From: an uncultured Bacilli bacterium
Lineage (GTDB): Bacteria; Bacillota_I; Bacilli_A; RF39; UBA660
Assembly (NCBI GenBank): GCA_944371685.1
Contig: CALVXV010000081.1
Span: 1 to 5,466 of the forward strand
Direction: 5' to 3'
Length of the DNA: 5,466 nt
Shown here: positions 1-4,446 of the stretch, one piece after another
Layout: each line of letters opens with the position of its first letter
Numbering within the stretch: the stretch's first letter is position 1
Made by a program: the position numbers and the translations under genes
The notes under the pieces: generated by a model
What the model was told of the DNA's origin: nothing
The model's database searches: none
What the model saw: the letters and a program-made list of their open reading frames with translations, nothing else

Positions 1-18
1 CATTTGTTTGAAAATATA

Positions 19-47
19 TTGACACGAATATTTGTTCGTGATATGAT
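19..47 (+). promoter_or_regulatory. Sigma-A-type promoter of the 45-aa SOS peptide gene
   Basis: The -35 box TTGACA (19-24, consensus) is separated by exactly 17 bp from the -10 box TATGAT (42-47, five of six consensus bases). Transcription should start near 54, leaving a leader of about 20 bases before the ATG at 74. The spacer carries a LexA-like operator, so the promoter is expected to be strong but repressed. Confidence 0.85.
23..40. promoter_or_regulatory. LexA (SOS) operator, Gram-positive type
   Basis: The two ends form a perfect inverted repeat, CACGAA and TTCGTG, around a 6-bp centre. Read as the Bacillus LexA/DinR box CGAAC-N4-GTTCG, bases 25-38 give CGAAT-ATTT-GTTCG, one mismatch from consensus. 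It lies between the -35 and -10 boxes, where bound LexA would block RNA polymerase. LexA binding is inferred from the motif; no lexA gene is visible in the window. Confidence 0.8.
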
Positions 48-73
48 TAAAATGTCAAAGGGAGGTATGTAAT

Positions 74-211
74 ATGGAATTTTTAAAGTGTAAAGCAATT
101 ATTGCTTTAGTTGTAATGGTTTTAGGAGTTAGTTATATTAGTGCATCGGATAATGCAATGGTTCAAAGTCATACCCAAGATGATGGAGTAAGTGTGGCAT
201 TAAATGCGTAA
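74..211 (+). CDS. SOS-induced small membrane peptide, YneA/SosA-like candidate
   Basis: This 45-residue ORF starts at ATG 74, seven bases after a very strong ribosome binding site (AAAGGGAGGT, 57-66), and ends with TAA. The first seven residues carry three lysines, followed by a hydrophobic stretch at about 8-23, then a polar, mildly acidic tail ending in VALNA. The likely topology is N-in with the tail outside. An Ile-Ser-Ala at 22-24 could also be a signal-peptidase site releasing a 21-residue peptide. The LexA-like box in its promoter and its place just upstream of yneF match the setting of the SOS division inhibitors YneA (Bacillus) and SosA (Staphylococcus), which are also small single-pass membrane proteins. 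No LysM domain is present, unlike YneA, and the peptide is shorter than either. I recognise no sequence family: that it is a gene is well supported, the division-inhibitor role is inferred from context. Confidence 0.72.
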   Translation: MEFLKCKAIIALVVMVLGVSYISASDNAMVQSHTQDDGVSVALNA

Positions 212-222
212 ATATTAAAATA

Positions 223-255
223 TTGCTTGCTATTAAAGGTGTTTTTTAGTAAAAT
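223..255 (+). promoter_or_regulatory. Probable internal promoter before yneF
   Basis: TTGCTA (227-232) and TAAAAT (250-255) are 17 bp apart, each close to the sigma-A consensus. A start near 262 would lie just upstream of the ribosome binding site AGGAGG (265-270). This would let yneF and the genes after it be expressed without SOS induction. No clear terminator separates it from the upstream peptide gene, so read-through is also possible. Confidence 0.5.
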
Positions 256-278
256 ATATTTTATAGGAGGCAGATAAA

Positions 279-503
279 ATGGATATTGGAGCATTTTTAT
301 TAGATTTTTTAAAGGTTGTTGGTGGTTTAGTTGTTGGTGTGATTATTGGATTTTTGATTGCAAAAAAGGTTATGAAAAAACAACTTAAAGAAAATCCACC
401 AATTAATGAGAAAATGATTAAAGCAATGATGTCTGGGATGGGAAGAACACCTAGTCAAAAACAGGTTAATCAAATGATGAAGTCAATGCAAAAATATATG
501 TAA
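279..503 (+). CDS. yneF: UPF0154 family membrane protein YneF
   Basis: This 74-residue protein has an N-terminal membrane helix (about residues 8-28, Gly/Val/Ile-rich) followed by a basic segment (KK at 29-30, KK at 33-34) and a cytoplasmic tail. The tail carries the family signature: NPPINEKMIKAMM at about 39-51, then MG.TPSQKQVNQMMKSM. Length and layout match Bacillus subtilis YneF (about 72 residues). The family's function is unknown. The start ATG has AGGAGG (265-270) at 8-bp spacing. In Bacillus, yneF lies a few genes downstream of the lexA/yneA divergon, and a LexA-controlled peptide gene lies directly upstream here. The next frame opens within a few bases of its stop, suggesting an operon. 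Confidence 0.93.
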   Translation: MDIGAFLLDFLKVVGGLVVGVIIGFLIAKKVMKKQLKENPPINEKMIKAMMSGMGRTPSQKQVNQMMKSMQKYM

Positions 504-542
504 GCATTGATTTTTATTTTGTTTTTGGGTAATATATTAGAT

Positions 543-959
543 ATGGAAGAAATGATTAAATTTGTAGTTTTTAAAAATGTTGGAGAAGCTTCTGTGAAGG
601 TTGATAGTTTGGATGGACTTTGTTATTATTTTGCTAATAACATTAAAGCTGATTTGGAGATGATGGAAATACCGGTTTTAATGTACAACATAAATGATGG
701 TGGTGGATATGATCATTATTATTTGATTGCGAATGATGAGTTTTTAATTGATCCAACTTATTCACAATTTATGGAAAAGCCTAATGAAAAGCCAATTATG
801 TTTGAAGATTTTCCCGGTAAATTACTTAAGAAAACGGCAAGAGGTAAAGAAATTTTAATTGACTTATTAGAAAATGGATATCATAAATTAATAGAAGGTG
901 ATATGGATATTTATTTATCCAGTTTTAAATTAAAAGATGTGAAGGAGAGAAGTAAATGA
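543..959 (+). CDS. Small transglutaminase/papain-fold-like protein, unknown function
   Basis: From ATG 543 this is a 138-residue soluble protein with no signal peptide. A likely Cys-His-Asp triad is visible: Cys27 in GLCYYFA, followed by a helical stretch; His58 in YDHYYLI; and Asp70 in LIDPTYSQF. Order, spacing and the beta-hairpin context fit small transglutaminase-like or papain-fold enzymes (peptidases, acyltransferases, some toxin domains). I do not recognise the exact family, and the assignment rests on pattern alone. The start is uncertain. The frame opens at TTG 507, four bases after the yneF stop, adding 12 mostly hydrophobic residues. ATG 552 is a third option. None has a good ribosome binding site, so expression may depend on translation through yneF. 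Its TGA overlaps the tgt start (ATGA, 956-959), and its last codons contain the tgt ribosome binding site, so the two are coupled. A link to tRNA modification is only a guess from position. Confidence 0.75.
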   Translation: MEEMIKFVVFKNVGEASVKVDSLDGLCYYFANNIKADLEMMEIPVLMYNINDGGGYDHYYLIANDEFLIDPTYSQFMEKPNEKPIMFEDFPGKLLKKTARGKEILIDLLENGYHKLIEGDMDIYLSSFKLKDVKERSK

Positions 960-2080
960 AAATTAAGTATGAGTTAATTAAAAATGATGGTAGGGCACGT
1001 TTTGGTAAGTTAATTACTAATCATGGAACTTTTGAAACACCAATGTTTATGCCAGTGGGAACTTTAGCCAATGTTAAGATGCTGACACCTGAGGAACTTA
1101 AGGAAGCTCATAGTGCAGTTATTCTTTCTAATACATATCATTTGTGGCTTAGACCAGGAGAAGATGTGGTAGCTAAAGCCGGTGGCCTTCATAAATTTAT
1201 GAATTATGATGGACCTATTTTGACTGATAGTGGAGGGTTTCAAGTTTTTTCACTAGCTAAGAATAAAGAGAAAGATATTACTGAGGAAGGAGTTCACTTT
1301 AAAAGCCATATAGATGGCAGACCACTTTTTTTAACGCCTGAGCTTTCAATGGAAATTCAAAATAAGTTAGATAGTGATATTGCAATGAGTTTTGATGAGT
1401 GTATTCCTTATCCAGCAACTTATGAGTATGCAAAAAAAAGTACGGAGAGAACGCTTAGATGGGCTAAAAGAGGTAAAGAAGCTTTTAACAATGAAAATCA
1501 ATCTTTATTTGGAATTGTTCAAGGCGGTGAATATAGTGATTTAAGGAAGTTTAGTGCTGAAGAAACAGTTAAACTGGGTTTTGATGGCTATTCAATTGGG
1601 GGTACATCGGTTGGTGAGGATAAACCAACAATGTATAAGATGATTGATGATGCGATTAAATATTTACCTATTGATAAACCACGTTATTTAATGGGGGTTG
1701 GAGAACCGGTAGATTTACTTGAAGGGGTAGAGCGTGGGGTTGATATGTTTGACTGCGTACTGCCAACTAGAATAGCTAGACATGCGAATGCTTTTACTTA
1801 TCATGGTAAAATTAATTTACGTAATGCGAAATATAAAGAGGATTTTACACCGATTGATGAATGTGATTGTTATACTTGTAAGCATTATACTAAGGCTTAT
1901 ATTAGACATTTATTTGTGGCTAATGAAGGTTTGGGTGGAAGACTTCTTTCAATTCATAATATTCGTTTTTTAATTAGAATGATGGAAGATATGCGCACAG
2001 CTATTAAAGATGATAGATTTTTAGAATATAAAGATGAATTTTTGAAAAAATACTTAGGTTCTGATGTGAACTCTAAATAG
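956..2080 (+). CDS. tgt: tRNA-guanine(34) transglycosylase (Tgt)
   Basis: Tgt (EC 2.4.2.29) swaps guanine-34 of the GUN-anticodon tRNAs (Tyr, His, Asn, Asp) for preQ1, a cytoplasmic step of queuosine synthesis. The 374 residues are full length for the family. Visible sites are Asp91 in TDSGGFQVFSL (general acid/base), Asp147 in DECIPYP and Gln189 in FGIVQGG (base recognition), Gly215-Gly216, and the nucleophile Asp266 in MFDCVLPTRIARHANAFT. Zinc ligands are Cys303, Cys305, Cys308 and His334. Cys149 and Val219 are the residues typical of bacterial preQ1-type enzymes, in contrast to queuine-type ones. The recognition loop reads GGTSVGE where many bacteria have GGLAVGE or GGLSVGE. The ATG follows AAGGAGAG (942-949) at about 6-8 bp and overlaps the upstream stop. 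No queA, yajC or secDF, its usual neighbours in Bacillota, is seen in the window. Confidence 0.98.
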   Translation: MKIKYELIKNDGRARFGKLITNHGTFETPMFMPVGTLANVKMLTPEELKEAHSAVILSNTYHLWLRPGEDVVAKAGGLHKFMNYDGPILTDSGGFQVFSLAKNKEKDITEEGVHFKSHIDGRPLFLTPELSMEIQNKLDSDIAMSFDECIPYPATYEYAKKSTERTLRWAKRGKEAFNNENQSLFGIVQGGEYSDLRKFSAEETVKLGFDGYSIGGTSVGEDKPTMYKMIDDAIKYLPIDKPRYLMGVGEPVDLLEGVERGVDMFDCVLPTRIARHANAFTYHGKINLRNAKYKEDFTPIDECDCYTCKHYTKAYIRHLFVANEGLGGRLLSIHNIRFLIRMMEDMRTAIKDDRFLEYKDEFLKKYLGSDVNSK

Positions 2081-2103
2081 AGTTATCAAACTTAAGTATT
2101 TTT
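2046..2103. terminator. Bidirectional terminator between tgt and the TIGR04086 gene
   Basis: AAAAATACTTAGGTT (2046-2060) pairs with AACTTAAGTATTTTT (2089-2103) over 15 bp with one G-U wobble. A second hairpin, AACTCTA/TAGAGTT (2069-2084), sits inside its loop. On the plus strand the stem runs into a T-rich tract to about 2110. On the minus strand it also ends in a run of T, so it can serve both convergent genes. The outer arms lie in the last codons of tgt and of the minus-strand gene. Confidence 0.8.
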
Positions 2104-2448
2104 GTTTATTCCGATTATGCTACCGAAAATTCCTGATATAATTAATATTAAGAAGAAGGTTAATTTTTGTGGCTCAAACTTTCCTATACTGATAGTGAAT
2201 ATTACCAATAGACAAATTATAATTAAACTTATTTTTAAACCTTCGAGCCAACCATTTTTACTAGCTTTTTTACCCATTAATAGTCCACTAAAAAATAAGG
2301 ATAAGATGGGAATTATTATTTTACAGATAGCCAAGGTTTGATAATTTATAATATTAAAATAGTGGAAAGTGGTCAATAAAAGTGATAGAATTATAAAGAA
2401 AATAATGGTATATATGATATTTAAAGATAGTTTTTTTAAATATTTCAT
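2092..2448 (-). CDS. TIGR04086 (YrzE-like) family membrane protein
   Basis: This 118-residue, very hydrophobic protein has four predicted membrane helices at about residues 10-28, 40-58, 71-88 and 95-114. The short basic loop between helices 2 and 3 (GKKASKNGWLEGLK, about 59-72) and the C-terminal GIFGSIIGIN are the features by which I assign it to TIGR04086, a family of unknown function. B. subtilis YrzE, which is encoded near tgt-yajC-secDF, is the example I know. The link to tgt is thus kept here, but in convergent orientation. The start ATG (2448-2446) has an excellent AAAGGAGG (2460-2453) four bases upstream. I see no clear promoter for it in 2461-2540. Its last codons form part of the shared terminator stem. 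Confidence 0.82.
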   Translation of the reverse strand: MKYLKKLSLNIIYTIIFFIILSLLLTTFHYFNIINYQTLAICKIIIPILSLFFSGLLMGKKASKNGWLEGLKISLIIICLLVIFTISIGKFEPQKLTFFLILIISGIFGSIIGINKNT

Positions 2449-2506
2449 AAAGCCTCCTTTTTAGTAAATTTTATGTTTTAAATTTGTAATTATGAAATTT
2501 ATATTA

Positions 2507-2535
2507 TTGCTTAATGAAAATGTTTATGATATACT
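2507..2535 (+). promoter_or_regulatory. Extended -10 promoter of the Asn/Asp-rich membrane protein gene
   Basis: TTGCTT (2507-2512) and TATACT (2530-2535) are 17 bp apart, and a TG at 2527-2528 makes an extended -10 element. Transcription would start near 2542, about 26 bases before the chosen ATG at 2568. Confidence 0.75.
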
Positions 2536-2550
2536 AAGTTTAGAGTAGAC

Positions 2551-2558
2551 GGTAAGGA
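2551..2558 (+). promoter_or_regulatory. Ribosome binding site that decides the start at 2568
   Basis: GGTAAGGA directly abuts the first possible ATG (2559), leaving no spacer, but lies nine bases before the second in-frame ATG (2568). The second is therefore the likely start, shortening the protein by three residues. Confidence 0.65.
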
Positions 2559-2567
2559 ATGATTTTT

Positions 2568-3410
2568 ATGGATAATAAATATAATATGGATGGTAAATTT
2601 AATGTTGATGATGAAAATAAGACAGTGAATGAACCAAAAAATATTGATACTTTATTTGATACAGATAGTGAACAAATTCACAATGATAATTCGAGTGAGA
2701 ATTTGTTTAATAATGGCGATAATAGTAATTTTACTAAGTTAAATGAAAATAATGATTCCTTTAATGATAATAGTTTAGGTAGTTACTCTATGGATAATTT
2801 TGATAATGATAGTTCTTCAAATGACAAAGATGATGATATTGAGGTACTTGAGTTATGGGAACCACATCCAGATGAGATTACTGATGCGAAGGATCGTCAT
2901 GTTAAATGGTCTAAAAAAACTACAAATAAAATTGTTATTATTTTAGTAGCACTTGGAGCTCTTTTACTTATGTGGTATGCTGTTTTTGCACAGCCTATTG
3001 CGGATAATAATGAATTATATCGTGATGAAAATTGGAAAATTGGATTTACTGATATGAAAGAGCTTGGAAGTAGTGATAAAAAGAAAGACCGAAGTGAATA
3101 TAGTTTTACAGATACTTCGGCGACATTCCACGTGGTTTTGTCGGCTCCTTCTGATGAGATAACGTATGAACTTACGATTGAAAATCAAAGCGATTTTGAT
3201 GCGAAAGTTAGTGGTATTACGGTATCTCCAGCAGTTATCGGTGGTGGTATTGGTTATGATGTAACTGGCATTGCAGTTGGTGATAGATTAGATGCTCATG
3301 AAAAGACGACTATGCAATTAAAAGTTTGGTATAATAATGATTTGAATACTAAGAAGATAGTTAGTCAAGATATTATGGTGGTAGTTAATTATGCACAAGC
3401 TGATATTTAA
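2568..3410 (+). CDS. Single-pass membrane protein, Asn/Asp-rich N-terminus and outside beta domain
   Basis: I do not recognise the family. From ATG 2568 it has 280 residues in three parts. Residues 1-90 are low-complexity, dominated by Asn, Asp and Ser and almost free of Ala, Pro and Trp, so probably disordered. A conserved-looking linker (VLELWEPHPDEI, 93-104) and a basic patch (KWSKKTTNK, 113-121) lead to one membrane helix at about 121-141. The rest (142-280) is a beta-strand-rich domain: SATFHVVLSAPS, then EITYELTIENQSDFDAKVSGI, ending in strands such as TTMQLKVWY. This resembles the Ig-like or TasA-like domains of Gram-positive surface proteins. The basic patch before the helix puts the acidic region in the cytoplasm and the beta domain outside. 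There is no sorting signal, so the helix is the anchor. It has its own promoter and terminator, so it appears monocistronic. A role as envelope-spanning sensor or anti-sigma-like protein is possible but unsupported. Confidence 0.85.
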   Translation: MDNKYNMDGKFNVDDENKTVNEPKNIDTLFDTDSEQIHNDNSSENLFNNGDNSNFTKLNENNDSFNDNSLGSYSMDNFDNDSSSNDKDDDIEVLELWEPHPDEITDAKDRHVKWSKKTTNKIVIILVALGALLLMWYAVFAQPIADNNELYRDENWKIGFTDMKELGSSDKKKDRSEYSFTDTSATFHVVLSAPSDEITYELTIENQSDFDAKVSGITVSPAVIGGGIGYDVTGIAVGDRLDAHEKTTMQLKVWYNNDLNTKKIVSQDIMVVVNYAQADI

Positions 3411-3439
3411 AAAGAAGCTATGATTTTTATAGCTTCTTT
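3411..3439. terminator. Terminator shared by convergent genes
   Basis: AAAGAAGCTAT (3411-3421) and ATAGCTTCTTT (3429-3439) form a perfect 11-bp stem with a 7-base loop, one base after the upstream stop codon. Plus-strand transcripts continue into ATCTTTT. Minus-strand transcripts continue into TTAAATAT with the T-rich arm before it, so it can also end the sortase transcript. The sortase stop codon (3440-3438) overlaps the stem. Confidence 0.85.
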
Positions 3440-4286
3440 ATCTTTTGTCTAGTTTTATTAATTTGGCATGAATTACTAATCTTGTAGTTCCAGCCACATC
3501 TTCACAGGTTGAGAGGGTTAGAATTTTATCATTTTCATTTAAAGTACCACTAAAGTTTATTTGGCTTCTATCTTTAATTGTCTGAACGAATGTTTTAAAC
3601 TGGCTATCTGAAAATTTAGTGGTTATGTAATAACTTTCTGGTTTAATGGTATAGATACTGACTATTTGCCATAGGGTGTTTTCAGTTGGTGTTGATAGTT
3701 TAATTATATGATTGTCTTTGTTTCCATACCATGATTTATTTAGAACTTTTTTTAGACTTCCAAAGACGGTTTGATTAGAACGACTGTGTCCGTAGATTAC
3801 GGTGTTTTTATCGAAGTTTACCATGTTATTACGATAATCGGCAAAGACCCAACCGGCTGAGTTTTTAGATTTGTCAAAAGCGTGTTTTAGATAGTATGAA
3901 TTATCGGTTGTTTGAACAATTGGGTAGTTGACATTTGTACCGTTTACTTTGATAAAGCCAACAGTGTCATTATTTTTTTGCTTGAGTTCATCAAAATTAA
4001 CACTCATCATATCCATGTTTACATAATACCAGTAGTCATCGTCTTGGCTTTCTGGTGGGTTTATATTTTCGGCGGTTTCACTTTGAACTTCTTTGGTGAT
4101 TTCGGTTGAGTTTATATCTTTGTTTATTTTATCTATTTTTGTGTTATCTTTGTTCCAAAAGAAAATTTTTATGATACAAAGAATAGATATTAAAATGCTT
4201 GTTATAAGGATTATAATCCAAATTATTTTTTTTCTACGTTTTCTTTTTTGATATTTTACTCTAGATATTCGGCCATTTTTATGCAT
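3438..4286 (-). CDS. srtB: Class B sortase
   Basis: This membrane-anchored cysteine transpeptidase cuts sorting signals of exported proteins and links them to peptidoglycan. From ATG 4286 it has 282 residues: a basic N-terminus (KRKRRKK, about 14-20), one membrane helix at about 20-44, a charged linker, and an outside sortase domain from about 85. The catalytic residues are visible: His167 in NTVIYGHSRSNQTVFGSL, Cys261 in TLSTC, and Arg269 in TTRLVIHAKL. Class B is indicated by VNFDELKQKNNDTVGFIKVNG, then YPIVQTTDNSYYLKHAF and AGWVFADYRNN, which precede the catalytic His as in SrtB. An upstream in-frame GTG (4295) would add three residues but lies inside the ribosome binding site, so ATG 4286 is preferred. 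The divergent neighbour encodes a protein with an NPKTS signal, a close match to NPQTN/NPKTG-type SrtB substrates, so it is the probable substrate. No heme-uptake (isd) genes are present, so iron acquisition is not implied. Confidence 0.94.
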   Translation of the reverse strand: MHKNGRISRVKYQKRKRRKKIIWIIILITSILISILCIIKIFFWNKDNTKIDKINKDINSTEITKEVQSETAENINPPESQDDDYWYYVNMDMMSVNFDELKQKNNDTVGFIKVNGTNVNYPIVQTTDNSYYLKHAFDKSKNSAGWVFADYRNNMVNFDKNTVIYGHSRSNQTVFGSLKKVLNKSWYGNKDNHIIKLSTPTENTLWQIVSIYTIKPESYYITTKFSDSQFKTFVQTIKDRSQINFSGTLNENDKILTLSTCEDVAGTTRLVIHAKLIKLDKR

Positions 4287-4291
4287 GTTTG

Positions 4292-4301
4292 TCACCGCCC
4301 C
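4292..4301 (-). promoter_or_regulatory. srtB: Unusual ribosome binding site of the sortase gene
   Basis: On the minus strand GGGGCGGTGA resembles the extended consensus AGGAGGTGA with C replacing the central A. It ends five bases before ATG 4286. It contains the in-frame GTG (4295) that would otherwise look like the start. Confidence 0.6.
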
Positions 4302-4311
4302 AACTTTTATA

Positions 4312-4320
4312 ATTATAACA
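4312..4320 (-). promoter_or_regulatory. srtB: Extended -10 promoter of the sortase gene
   Basis: The minus strand reads TGTTATAAT (4320-4312): a perfect TATAAT with the TGN extension. No TTGACA-like -35 box is found 16-18 bp upstream, so it relies on the extended -10. Transcription would start near 4305, giving a leader of about 20 bases. Confidence 0.7.
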
Positions 4321-4322
4321 TA

Positions 4323-4337
4323 TTTTTATATATATTT
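4323..4337 (+). repeat. 15-bp direct repeat, copy 1 (sortase promoter)
   Basis: TTTTTATATATATTT is identical to bases 4385-4399, 62 bp away. This copy overlaps the region upstream of the sortase -10 box. It is AT-only and low-complexity, so it may be chance. Confidence 0.5.
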
Positions 4338-4378
4338 ACGTTTTATTTAAGATTTTTTAATTTTGCCTTTCTTTTGTA

Positions 4379-4407
4379 TTGTTCTTTTTATATATATTTG
4401 TTATACT
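4379..4407 (+). promoter_or_regulatory. Extended -10 promoter of the surface protein gene
   Basis: TTGTTC (4379-4384) and TATACT (4402-4407) are 17 bp apart with TG at 4399-4400, an extended -10. The start is expected near 4414. The leader would begin with a small potential hairpin, AGCAA (4414-4418) with TTGCT (4425-4429), just before the ribosome binding site. Confidence 0.78.
4385..4399 (+). repeat. 15-bp direct repeat, copy 2 (surface protein promoter)
   Basis: This is the second copy of TTTTTATATATATTT, lying within the -35/-10 spacer of the surface protein promoter. The two copies occupy equivalent places in the two divergent promoters. Confidence 0.5.
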
Positions 4408-4446
4408 TATTATAGCAAGATAGGTTGCTTAGAAAGGAAGAGAGAG

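Noticed and set aside
211..224. AATATT repeated as an inverted repeat after the SOS peptide gene, considered as a terminator.
   Set aside because: The stem is only A-T pairs with no loop room and no T-run directly after it.
1782..1973. An open frame of 63 residues on the plus strand.
   Set aside because: It lies wholly within tgt in another frame and has no ribosome binding site or domain.
2102..2341. An open frame of 79 residues on the plus strand opposite the TIGR04086 gene.
   Set aside because: It is antisense to a gene with a strong ribosome binding site and family features; its hydrophobicity mirrors that gene.
2461..2506. Minus-strand promoter candidates for the TIGR04086 gene (for example TTTCAT and TAAAAT).
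   Set aside because: The region is so AT-rich that such matches are expected by chance, and none combines good boxes with good spacing.
3584..3595. A second LexA-like sequence, GAACGAATGTTT.
   Set aside because: It lies inside the sortase coding region far from any promoter and lacks the flanking CG symmetry; chance is likely.
3912..4109. An open frame of 65 residues on the plus strand opposite the sortase gene.
   Set aside because: It is antisense to the well-supported sortase, with no convincing start signal.
4414..4429. A 5-bp hairpin in the leader of the surface protein gene, considered as a regulatory RNA element.
   Set aside because: It is too short and isolated; no riboswitch or T-box features are present.
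4363..4446. Upstream extension of the surface protein from TTG 4363.
   Set aside because: It overlaps the promoter, has no ribosome binding site, and would place 28 residues before a clear signal peptide.
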